Below, piece by piece: positions 1-5,975 of a stretch of DNA of 17,465 bases (position 1 is its first letter; each line of letters opens with the position of its first letter). A program made the translations under genes and the position numbers. The notes beneath the pieces were generated by a model. The model was not told the origin of the DNA and searched no databases. It worked only from the letters and a program-made list of their open reading frames with translations. Origin of the DNA: an uncultured Oscillospiraceae bacterium (GTDB lineage: Bacteria > Bacillota > Clostridia > Oscillospirales > Oscillospiraceae); the NCBI GenBank assembly GCA_910579485.1, contig CAJTVO010000071.1:1-17465 (forward strand), in the 5' to 3' direction.

Positions 1-44
1 TCTGCCAGCCGGGGGCTCCCTATCTGATAGGAGGGAAAGATCGA

Positions 45-1259
45 TCAAAAGGCGTAGGTAGCGGCGTTGATCTTGACGGTGTCATCGTCCCCGTCCTCCT
101 CATCCTCGTCCTCTTCTTCCTTTTCACCGGCCAGAACGAAGGAGGCGACATCCTCGGCCAGAGCCTCGGCCACGGACTTCTGCTCCTTATCGGCGCAGAT
201 CACCGCCGCGCAGTCGGAGAGGCTTACCAGCTTCTCCTTCAGCAGCTCCGGCGTCACGTCCCCGGCGAAGGCCACATTGGCGCAGTCCATCAGGCTCACG
301 CCCTCCTCCGCGTCCGCCAGAAGACTGGCGGTGATCTCGGCGCGGACCCGGCCGGAGATCAGCAGGCCGCCTACCACCCGCAGTCTGTCATAGGCCATAT
401 CCATTTCCATGACCCTGTCCTTCATGCTTCTGCAAACCAGCAGGTCGCCGTTTACCCGCAGATAGGACACCTGGTCCAGCGCGGACGCGCTGTCGGGGGT
501 AATGGAGAGGCTGCCGTCAATATACAGCTTTCCGCCGTACCGCTTCACCAGATCCTCATCCAGCACGGCGTCATCGTCCACGTAGGCGCAGCCGTCGGGG
601 AGGACCACGATGTCCGCGGTCTCGTCGAACAGAGGCACGGCGGCCTCCACCAAAGCCTCGGATACCAGCAGCTTCCCGGTGGAAAACCGCGCCCGCTTCT
701 CCGCCATTTTGGCGAAGCCGATACCGAGGTCCAGCGCCACGATCTGTTTGGCGGCATAGTAGAGGGCGTCTTCCTTGGTCCGCAGGTGGAAGAAGCGGTC
801 CAGCACGGTGATCTTTTTCAGCCGGATGCTGCCGTCGGGATAGGTCTTTGTCGCGCCGTTGACCGTGATGCTGGACAGCAGTCCCGTCATGCTCTCGGGG
901 CAGGTGAGCGCGCCGTTGACCATGATGCCGGCATAATTTTTCAGGATATCCTCGCTGCCGGGCTCAATGTCCAGCGCGCCGTTGACGACCAGGAATACCT
1001 TTTCCTCCGGCATGGTCTGCCCGGGAAAGATCCTGCTGCAGCCGTTGACGCTGGCGAAACGGACGTCCCCCTCCAGGTTCAGCGTGGAGGCCGCGTTGAT
1101 CTTCACGCCGTATCTCCCCAGCAGGGCCTGGGCGGCGGGGTTGGTGATAATGGTGGCGGAATTGATGTCCACCTGGGCGTAGGTGCTCAGCAGGTCCTCG
1201 GTAATGTTCCGCACGTCGCAGACGGCGCAGTTGACCTTCAGATTTTTCTTGTTCTCCAT
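45..1259 (-). CDS. VNGA-repeat protein, putative beta-solenoid (unrecognised family)
   Basis: A 404-residue protein that I do not recognise as a named family. The ATG at 1259 is chosen because GGAGG lies 8 nt upstream; a TTG five codons earlier falls inside that ribosome binding site. The sequence shows short, irregular repeats built on VNGA-like cores (VNGCSRIFPG, VVNGALDIEPG, MVNGALTCPES, TVNGATKTYPDG, later YIDGSLSITPD, RVNGDLLVC, RVVGGLLISG), spaced about 20-25 residues apart. Such spacing with a recurrent hydrophobic-x-G core suggests a beta-solenoid, loosely like bactofilins (inference). There is a Cys-x2-Cys near residue 11, no signal peptide or membrane segment, an acidic run around residues 380-395, and a final VKINAA that echoes a VKINAA in the N-terminal part. 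It is the last gene of an operon with an ECF sigma factor and a 51-residue protein. A cytoplasmic scaffold or envelope-stress role is a guess. Confidence 0.85.
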   Translation of the reverse strand: MENKKNLKVNCAVCDVRNITEDLLSTYAQVDINSATIITNPAAQALLGRYGVKINAASTLNLEGDVRFASVNGCSRIFPGQTMPEEKVFLVVNGALDIEPGSEDILKNYAGIMVNGALTCPESMTGLLSSITVNGATKTYPDGSIRLKKITVLDRFFHLRTKEDALYYAAKQIVALDLGIGFAKMAEKRARFSTGKLLVSEALVEAAVPLFDETADIVVLPDGCAYVDDDAVLDEDLVKRYGGKLYIDGSLSITPDSASALDQVSYLRVNGDLLVCRSMKDRVMEMDMAYDRLRVVGGLLISGRVRAEITASLLADAEEGVSLMDCANVAFAGDVTPELLKEKLVSLSDCAAVICADKEQKSVAEALAEDVASFVLAGEKEEEDEDEEDGDDDTVKINAATYAF

Positions 1260-1298
1260 GATAAATACCTCCAAAAAATTTTTATGAATCGTTTTGAT

Positions 1299-1454
1299 CT
1301 ACAGCTTTTTCTGATACATCCGGCAGAAGGAGTCCAGCAGGGCCCGGCTCTCCCGGTCCGCGCCCATCCGGACCAGACCGTTCTCCATGCGGCAGCGCCG
1401 CGCGTCCTTCTCCACGGGATTGTACCACAGCAGGTCCTTTTTCGCTTTCTTCAT
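1299..1454 (-). CDS. small conserved-position protein of the sigma operon, 51 aa, function unknown
   Basis: A 51-codon ORF lies between the sigma factor and the VNGA-repeat gene on the same strand. It starts ATG AAG AAA GCG, 16 nt after the sigma stop, with AAAGGA about 10 nt upstream, and ends in TAG 39 nt before the next start. The protein begins MKKAKKDLLWYNPVEKDARR and continues with RMENGLVRMGAD and a C-terminal LLDSFCRMYQKKL helix-like stretch. It is basic, has two cysteines and no membrane segment. The position immediately after an ECF sigma gene is where an anti-sigma factor is often found, but nothing in it resembles a zinc-binding or membrane anti-sigma protein, so that role is only a possibility. 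The tight spacing and clear ribosome binding site make a real gene likely. Confidence 0.7.
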   Translation of the reverse strand: MKKAKKDLLWYNPVEKDARRCRMENGLVRMGADRESRALLDSFCRMYQKKL

Positions 1455-1470
1455 AACGTAACCATCCTTT

Positions 1471-1935
1471 CTATTCCTCGATCCATTCCCGCAGCCGCCG
1501 TTTGGCGGAGGCCAGCCGGGAGCGTACCGTGGCGGCGGGGAGATCGAATATCTCGCCCAGCTCCCTGGCGTTATAGCCCTCGAAGTACCGCATGGTGAAC
1601 ATCGCCTTCTCTCCCTCCGGCAGCCGGGCGATGAGCTGGGCCACGGCGGCCTGGCTCAGGTCCTCCTGGAAGGAGTCCAGGGCCAGCTGTTCCTCCTCCG
1701 CCGGGGTCTCCCGGGACTGCTTCCGCGCCTGGTCGATGAAGAGGTTCCGGGCGGTCTTGTAGAGCCAGGCCCGGCATTGTCCCCTGGAGAGGTCCTCCAG
1801 ATCCCCCCAGTGGGTCATGGCCCGCAGGTAGGTCTCCTGTACCAGGTCCTCTGCGGCGGCGGCGCTTTTCGTCATGGCGGCGCAGTAGGTCAGGATCTCC
1901 TTATAGAATTTACCATAAAGCTCTTCTAATTCCAT
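1471..1935 (-). CDS. ECF-type RNA polymerase sigma-70 family sigma factor
   Basis: A 154-residue sigma factor of the two-domain ECF (group 4) layout. Sigma region 2 occupies roughly residues 5-75 (YGKFYKEILTYC, DLVQETYLRAM, AWLYKTARNLFIDQARK), and region 4 roughly residues 100-152 (LPEGEKAMFTMRYFEGY, ARELGEIFDLPAATVRSRL, SAKRRLREWI), with the helix-turn-helix recognition helix in VRSRLASAKRRL. The length is slightly short for the family (usually 160-190). The ATG at 1935 follows AGAGGAG by 8 nt. It heads a minus-strand operon with the 51-residue protein and the VNGA-repeat protein, so those are probable members of its regulon. An ECF-like promoter lies just upstream and would fit autoregulation. 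No recognisable membrane anti-sigma factor is adjacent, so how its activity is controlled is not visible. Confidence 0.93.
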   Translation of the reverse strand: MELEELYGKFYKEILTYCAAMTKSAAAAEDLVQETYLRAMTHWGDLEDLSRGQCRAWLYKTARNLFIDQARKQSRETPAEEEQLALDSFQEDLSQAAVAQLIARLPEGEKAMFTMRYFEGYNARELGEIFDLPAATVRSRLASAKRRLREWIEE

Positions 1936-1964
1936 TGCCGGGGCTCCTCTCTCGCGTGTTCACC

Positions 1965-1996
1965 TATATAACGGATGGGAAAGGGAAAGTGTTGAC
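1965..1996 (-). promoter_or_regulatory. candidate ECF-type promoter of the sigma operon
   Basis: Read on the minus strand, GTCAAC (1991-1996) is followed after 17 nt by CGTT then ATATA (1965-1973). This resembles the AAC-containing -35 and CGT-containing -10 elements of Firmicute ECF sigma factors more than a TTGACA/TATAAT promoter. It lies about 30 nt upstream of the sigma gene start and directly after the terminator of the preceding gene. Autoregulation is inferred. Confidence 0.45.
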
Positions 1997-2000
1997 GAAA

Positions 2001-2037
2001 AAACAAAAAAATTTTGCCGCCCCGGAGGGCGGCAAAA
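2001..2037 (-). terminator. rho-independent terminator downstream of the VanW-family gene
   Basis: A 10-bp perfect stem (2012-2021 with 2028-2037, TTTTGCCGCC pairing with GGCGGCAAAA) has a 6-nt loop and, on the minus strand, is followed at once by seven T, a G and three T. It would end transcripts of the VanW-family gene, about 110 nt past its stop codon, and insulate the sigma operon promoter that follows. Confidence 0.85.
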
Positions 2038-2123
2038 GGGAGGTATGCTCTTTCTCGATGAAAACCCATACTCCGTCACCGGGCAGAAATCTAGGAATAG
2101 CAATGATCTGAGTCTCGCATTAA

Positions 2124-2151
2124 AATACTTTTTCTTTCAAGAAAAAGTATT
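2124..2151. repeat. AT-rich inverted repeat overlapping the stop codon of the VanW-family gene
   Basis: AATACTTTTTCT (2124-2135) and AGAAAAAGTATT (2140-2151) form a 12-bp perfect stem with a 4-nt loop. The right arm includes most of the VanW gene's TAA stop (2150-2152). It has only a short T-rich tail on the minus strand, so it is a weak terminator at best. It could be a copy of a dispersed element, which cannot be tested from one window. Confidence 0.55.
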
Positions 2152-3892
2152 ATCCGAAGATCGCCAGTCCCGGCGAACCGTCGTCGGGCAGCTCCGGCTC
2201 CGGGGGCAGGATGGGGCCGTCGGTCCAGTCATCCGGCGGCAGGGTGGGCTCGCCCTCCCCTCCGGACTCTCCGCCGAACTCGGGGATGGTGGTGCCTCCC
2301 GAGACCGGCTTCCCGCCGGTGCCCACCAGGATGATCTCGTTCCGGCTCTTGTAGTTGCTCTTGGCCTCCTGGGTGCTGGAGATGAGGGTGCCGTCCCCCT
2401 TGTAGACGTTCCGGTAGGACACCACCTGATGGCCGGTATAGGGGCTCTGCTTCCGCTGCTCGGTGCCCCAGGGCAGGTCCTCCGTCTCGATCCGCTCGGT
2501 CTCATAGGGCGTGTCGCCCAGGTTCTTGTAGGTCATCTTGACATAGGTGTCGTCGGTCTTGGTGCCCACGATCTCCACCTTGATGTTGTTCTTCTTATCG
2601 TAGGTCACGTCCAGCCGGATGGGATACCCGGTATTGTTCCTGAACCGGAACTCCGGCCCGCCCCAGCTGACGGTGGCGTCCATGCCCCAGGTAATGTAGT
2701 TGGGCGCGTAGCGGTGGGCGTACCGCTCCACGATCTCCAGATTGGCCAGCAGTGTGGCGTAATAGACGGTGCTGGACACCTGGCAGATGCCGCCGCCGAT
2801 GGTGTCCACGGTCTCGCCGTTGACGTAGGCCGGCGCGGCGCCGAAGCCCCGGTCGGTGGTCCGCTTGCCCACCACCGCGTTATAGTCGAATATGTCCCCG
2901 TCGTTGAGAACCACCCCGTTGCAGGCCTCCCCCGCCAGCTTCACGTTGCCCCGGCGGATGCTGGTGCCGCCCACGTGGGTCGAGGTGGACCCCAGCACGT
3001 CCCGGAACAGCACCGCCTCCAGCTCCTGGGCGGTCATGGAGGGATAGGTAACGTCCGCCGGCAGGCGGATGCGCTCCCCGGGGGCCGCCGCGTCCAGGGC
3101 GAACCGGGCCGCCTGGGGGTCCAGGCTCACGCCGATCTGCCCATCCACCACCTTCCCGGTGGGGATGTCGTACCGCGCGGGGCTGGGCTCCGCGTTCAGC
3201 TCCAGGGCGATGGCCTCCAGGTCCAGCTCCCTGCCGGGGACGCTCTCAAAAGGGGCGTCCGCCGTTCCCGCCCCGCCGTCCAGGTCCGTGATGGCCCGGA
3301 TCAGCGCCGGCTGGTCCAGGGTGCGGCCGTCGGCGGGCTTGACGGCGTAGATGCCGTCCTCGGTCAGCTCGTAGCTGCCGTCGATCTGCTCCTGGTCGAA
3401 CAGCGCCGCCATTTCCTCCGCCGTCTGCCGGAGGGTGCCGTCGTTATAGTAGACCACCAGGTCTGCGGACGTGCGTCCCCCCAGGAGGCCCGTCAGCATG
3501 GTCCAGCCGTTCTTCACCCAGCCCATGCCGCCCTCCTCCCGGCCCACGCTCCAGGCCGTGCCGGCGAGGGAATCCTCTTTGATGTACGCTCCCAGCTCCT
3601 TCTGGGTGCGCCGCCCCAGCTCCTCGCCATCGGCGGTGATGACCACCTCGCCGGAGAGGAGAGCGTCCGCCGTCAGCGTCTGGCGCAGCTCATCCTGGGT
3701 GAGCCCCGAGAGGCTCCTGTCCCCCAAAGTGACGCCGGGGAAGACCTTGTCGTAACCGGCGGCGTAAAAGCACATCGCCGCCATGCCGCCCAGCAGCAGG
3801 GCGGCGGTAAGCCCCAGCGCGATCCAAACCGCCCCGGAGCCCTTCTTTCTGGTCTGCGCCAGCTCTCCCTGGGCGACCCGTTTCCCGCTCAT
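2150..3892 (-). CDS. membrane-anchored VanW-family protein with PG-binding-like and G5-like regions
   Basis: A 580-residue envelope protein. The ATG at 3892 is chosen because AAGGAGG sits 5 nt upstream; the in-frame extension to 4099 crosses the promoter and is not protein-like. Residues 1-20 are basic and cytoplasmic, and about 20-45 form one membrane helix, leaving an extracellular body. After the helix, FPGVTLGDRSLSGLTQDEL matches the start of the peptidoglycan-binding-like domain (PG_binding_4 type) that usually precedes VanW. The VanW domain spans about 305-430, with the hallmark GGGICQVSSTVY at 367-378. Residues 455-525 look like a G5-type domain (RIETEDLPWGTE ending in NEIILVGT). The tail after 530 is Gly/Pro/Asp/Glu-rich. 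The VanW family is found in glycopeptide-resistance clusters but its biochemical role is unknown; here there are no van ligases nearby, so a general cell-wall role is more likely than vancomycin resistance. Confidence 0.92.
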   Translation of the reverse strand: MSGKRVAQGELAQTRKKGSGAVWIALGLTAALLLGGMAAMCFYAAGYDKVFPGVTLGDRSLSGLTQDELRQTLTADALLSGEVVITADGEELGRRTQKELGAYIKEDSLAGTAWSVGREEGGMGWVKNGWTMLTGLLGGRTSADLVVYYNDGTLRQTAEEMAALFDQEQIDGSYELTEDGIYAVKPADGRTLDQPALIRAITDLDGGAGTADAPFESVPGRELDLEAIALELNAEPSPARYDIPTGKVVDGQIGVSLDPQAARFALDAAAPGERIRLPADVTYPSMTAQELEAVLFRDVLGSTSTHVGGTSIRRGNVKLAGEACNGVVLNDGDIFDYNAVVGKRTTDRGFGAAPAYVNGETVDTIGGGICQVSSTVYYATLLANLEIVERYAHRYAPNYITWGMDATVSWGGPEFRFRNNTGYPIRLDVTYDKKNNIKVEIVGTKTDDTYVKMTYKNLGDTPYETERIETEDLPWGTEQRKQSPYTGHQVVSYRNVYKGDGTLISSTQEAKSNYKSRNEIILVGTGGKPVSGGTTIPEFGGESGGEGEPTLPPDDWTDGPILPPEPELPDDGSPGLAIFG

Positions 3893-3974
3893 GGCAACCT
3901 CCTTCTTCCCCAGGCGGGCGGATTCTCCCGCTCCCCAAATGCCGGGGAAGCATCTGCATAAAATCACATCATTC

Positions 3975-3983
3975 AGTGTACCA
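3975..3983 (-). promoter_or_regulatory. candidate extended -10 promoter of the VanW-family gene
   Basis: On the minus strand TGGTACACT (TGn plus TACACT) lies about 80 nt upstream of the ATG at 3892. No good -35 hexamer is found at 16-18 nt, so this would rely on the extended -10. It is the best candidate in the leader. Confidence 0.4.
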
Positions 3984-4002
3984 CACTCCGGGCAAAAAAG
4001 AT

Positions 4003-4016
4003 TTACAATTTTGTAA
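4003..4016. repeat. 6-2-6 inverted repeat, possible operator
   Basis: TTACAA-TT-TTGTAA is a perfect inverted repeat located 20 nt upstream of the candidate -10 of the VanW-family gene, where a regulator could bind. It is short and AT-rich, so chance is a fair explanation. Confidence 0.25.
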
Positions 4017-4131
4017 CAAGCGGACGAAAATTTTTCCTCACATTCCACAAACAGGCCTCGGGCTGCTGGGAGATCAATTTTGCGAAAATAATGCCGCATC
4101 GGTAGGGCGCGCCCTGCAGCTGAAAAGGGCC

Positions 4132-4160
4132 TTGACTTTCCGCCCTCCAGGGTCTATCAT
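4132..4160 (+). promoter_or_regulatory. sigma-A-type promoter of pyrG
   Basis: TTGACT (4132-4137), a 17-nt spacer and TATCAT (4155-4160) form a near-consensus housekeeping promoter 55 nt upstream of the pyrG start. The expected start of transcription, near 4167-4171, leads straight into a run of six T (4172-4177). Confidence 0.85.
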
Positions 4161-4177
4161 ATGTTTTTATATTTTTT

Positions 4178-4197
4178 CTCCGCGGCATACCGCGGAG
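4178..4197 (+). promoter_or_regulatory. GC-rich hairpin in the pyrG 5'UTR
   Basis: CTCCGCGG, a CATA loop and CCGCGGAG form a perfect 8-bp stem within about 10 nt of the expected transcript 5' end, ending 5 nt before the GGAGG ribosome binding site. No T tract follows it, so it is not a terminator. It could protect the 5' end or contribute to pyrimidine-responsive control; the sequence does not decide this. Confidence 0.6.
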
Positions 4198-4214
4198 CGA
4201 ATGGAGGGATCTCA

Positions 4215-5831
4215 ATGTCCGTCAAGTATATTTTTGTCACCGGCGGCGTGGTGTCTGGCCTGGGCAAGGGCATCACCGCCGCCTCCCTGGGCCGCCTGCT
4301 GAAGCAGCGGGGCCTGCGGGTGAAGGTCCAGAAGCTGGACCCCTATCTCAACGTGGACCCCGGCACCATGAACCCCTACCAGCACGGGGAGGTCTTCGTC
4401 ACCGACGACGGCGCGGAGACGGACCTGGACCTGGGCCACTACGAGCGGTTCATCGACGAGAATCTGGACGTGAACTCCTCCGTATCCTCCGGCAAGGTCT
4501 ACTGGGACGTGCTCGACCGGGAGCGCCGCGGGGACTACCTGGGGGGCACGGTCCAGATCATCCCCCACATCACCGGCGAGATCAAGAGCCGCATCTACCG
4601 GCTGGACACCCCGGATACCGACGTGGCCATCGTGGAGATCGGCGGCACCGTGGGGGACATCGAGTCCCAGCCCTTCCTGGAGTCCATCCGCCAGGTGGCG
4701 GCGGAGCGGGGGCGGAACAACGTGATGTTCATCCATGTCTCCCTCATCGTCTCCATCCCCGGCACCGGCGAGCTGAAGAGCAAGCCCACCCAGCACTCCG
4801 CCAAGGAGCTTCTGAGTCTGGGCATCCAGCCGGACGTCATCATGTGCCGGTGTGACCGCCCCGTGCCCCGGGAGATTCTGGAGAAGATCTCCCTCTTCTG
4901 CAATATCCCTGTGGAAAACGCCATCCCCAACCTGACGGCGGAGCTGCTCTATGAGGTGCCTCTGATGCTGGAGCGGGAGGGTCTGGCGGACGTGGTGGTC
5001 AGGCGGCTGGGGCTCATCTGCCACATGCCGGACCTCACCGAGTGGGCCACCATGGTCCACCGGGCCAAGCACCCCTCCGGGAGGGTGTCCATCGCCCTGG
5101 TGGGCAAGTATGTGACCCTCCATGACGCCTACCTCTCCGTAGCCGAAGCCCTCACCCACGCCGGCATCGAAAACGGCGTAAAGGTGGATATTTGCTGGAT
5201 CGACAGCGAGACGGTGACGGACGAAAACGCCGCCCGGCTTCTGTCGGACTGCCAGGGCGTGCTGGTCCCCGGCGGCTTCGGCAGCCGGGGGGTGGAGGGC
5301 AAGATCGCCGCCATCCGGTACGCCCGGGAGAACGGCGTGCCCTTCTTTGGCATCTGCCTGGGGATGCAGATGGCGGTGGTGGAGTTCGCCCGCCACGCCG
5401 CCGGCCTCGCGGGAGCACACTCCAGCGAGCTGGACCCCCACACCCCCTATCCGGTCATCGACCTGATGCCCGATCAGGTGAACGTAACGGAGAAGGGCGG
5501 CACCATGCGCCTGGGGAGTTATCCCTGCCGTCTGACGGCAAACAGCCGCGCCCTGGCGGCCTACGGCCAGGAAGACATCGACGAGCGCCACCGCCACCGG
5601 TACGAGTTCAGCAACCTCTACCGGGAGCGGCTGACGGAGGCTGGACTGATCCTCTCCGGCCTCTCTCCCGACGGGCGGCTGGTGGAGGCCGTGGAGCTTG
5701 CGGATCATCCCTGGTTCGTGGGCGTCCAGTTCCACCCGGAGCTGAAAAGCAGGCCCAACCGCGCCCACCCCTTGTTCCGGGCGTTCATCGGGGCGGCAAA
5801 GGAGCGAAGCCTCCTTCCTTTGGAAAAATAG
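4215..5831 (+). CDS. pyrG: CTP synthase (glutamine-hydrolysing)
   Basis: A 538-residue enzyme that aminates UTP to CTP using ATP and glutamine, the last step of pyrimidine nucleotide synthesis. The length is typical (535-550). The N-terminal synthetase domain (about 1-270) has the P-loop-like GGVVSGLGKGITAASLG at residues 10-26, LDPYLNVDPGTMNPYQHGEV at 41-60 and EIGGTVGDIES at 141-151. The C-terminal class I glutamine amidotransferase domain (about 290-530) has VPGGFGSRG at 351-359, the nucleophile Cys381 in GICLGMQ, and His507 and Glu509 in FHPE. All catalytic elements are present. The ATG at 4215 follows GGAGG by 7-8 nt; an upstream in-frame ATG at 4161 lies inside the promoter region and is rejected. 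It appears to be monocistronic, bounded by its own promoter and by the palindrome at 5840-5892. Confidence 0.98.
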   Translation: MSVKYIFVTGGVVSGLGKGITAASLGRLLKQRGLRVKVQKLDPYLNVDPGTMNPYQHGEVFVTDDGAETDLDLGHYERFIDENLDVNSSVSSGKVYWDVLDRERRGDYLGGTVQIIPHITGEIKSRIYRLDTPDTDVAIVEIGGTVGDIESQPFLESIRQVAAERGRNNVMFIHVSLIVSIPGTGELKSKPTQHSAKELLSLGIQPDVIMCRCDRPVPREILEKISLFCNIPVENAIPNLTAELLYEVPLMLEREGLADVVVRRLGLICHMPDLTEWATMVHRAKHPSGRVSIALVGKYVTLHDAYLSVAEALTHAGIENGVKVDICWIDSETVTDENAARLLSDCQGVLVPGGFGSRGVEGKIAAIRYARENGVPFFGICLGMQMAVVEFARHAAGLAGAHSSELDPHTPYPVIDLMPDQVNVTEKGGTMRLGSYPCRLTANSRALAAYGQEDIDERHRHRYEFSNLYRERLTEAGLILSGLSPDGRLVEAVELADHPWFVGVQFHPELKSRPNRAHPLFRAFIGAAKERSLLPLEK

Positions 5832-5839
5832 AATATCCT

Positions 5840-5892
5840 TAGACAGAATGCCTCGCGTGTTGAAATTTTCATCACGCGAGGCATTCTGTCTA
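5840..5892. repeat. 53-nt near-perfect palindrome between pyrG and oleate hydratase
   Basis: TAGACAGAATGCCTCGCGTG (5840-5859) is the exact reverse complement of 5873-5892. The 13-nt centre continues the symmetry as TGAAA-T-TTTCA with a single T/T mismatch, giving about 25 bp of pairing. It starts 9 nt after the pyrG stop and ends exactly where the -35 box of the next promoter begins. Neither strand has a T tract right after the stem, so it is not a typical rho-independent terminator. It could act as a terminator for pyrG, an operator for the following operon, or both. Confidence 0.9.
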
Positions 5893-5921
5893 TTGAGAAA
5901 AACCGGGGATCCTTTTATGAT
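5893..5921 (+). promoter_or_regulatory. sigma-A-type promoter of the oleate hydratase operon
   Basis: TTGAGA (5893-5898), a 17-nt spacer and TATGAT (5916-5921) closely match the housekeeping consensus, 55 nt upstream of the start codon. The -35 box directly abuts the long palindrome. Confidence 0.8.
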
Positions 5922-5975
5922 AGGCCCATCAAGCGGAACACCGCACAAAAGCAACAATTTGAAAGGATGTTTTTC

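Noticed and set aside
1..44. A possible terminator for the sigma operon (CCTATC/GATAGG symmetry)
   Set aside because: The loop would be a single base and no T tract follows on the minus strand. The real terminator probably lies outside the window.
2150..3892. Vancomycin resistance gene
   Set aside because: VanW-family membership alone does not confer resistance; no D-Ala-D-Lac ligase, dehydrogenase, dipeptidase or VanRS-like genes are in the window.
2045..3961. A 638-codon open frame on the plus strand opposite the VanW-family gene
   Set aside because: It is antisense to a protein with a clear VanW domain and membrane anchor; the product is Gly/Ala/Arg/Val-rich without domain features. The GGAGGT before its ATG belongs to the terminator region and appears coincidental.
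3893..4099. An N-terminal extension of the VanW-family protein with a CPEC motif
   Set aside because: The extension crosses the predicted promoter and has no ribosome binding site, while the ATG at 3892 has an excellent one directly before a typical basic-plus-membrane N-terminus.
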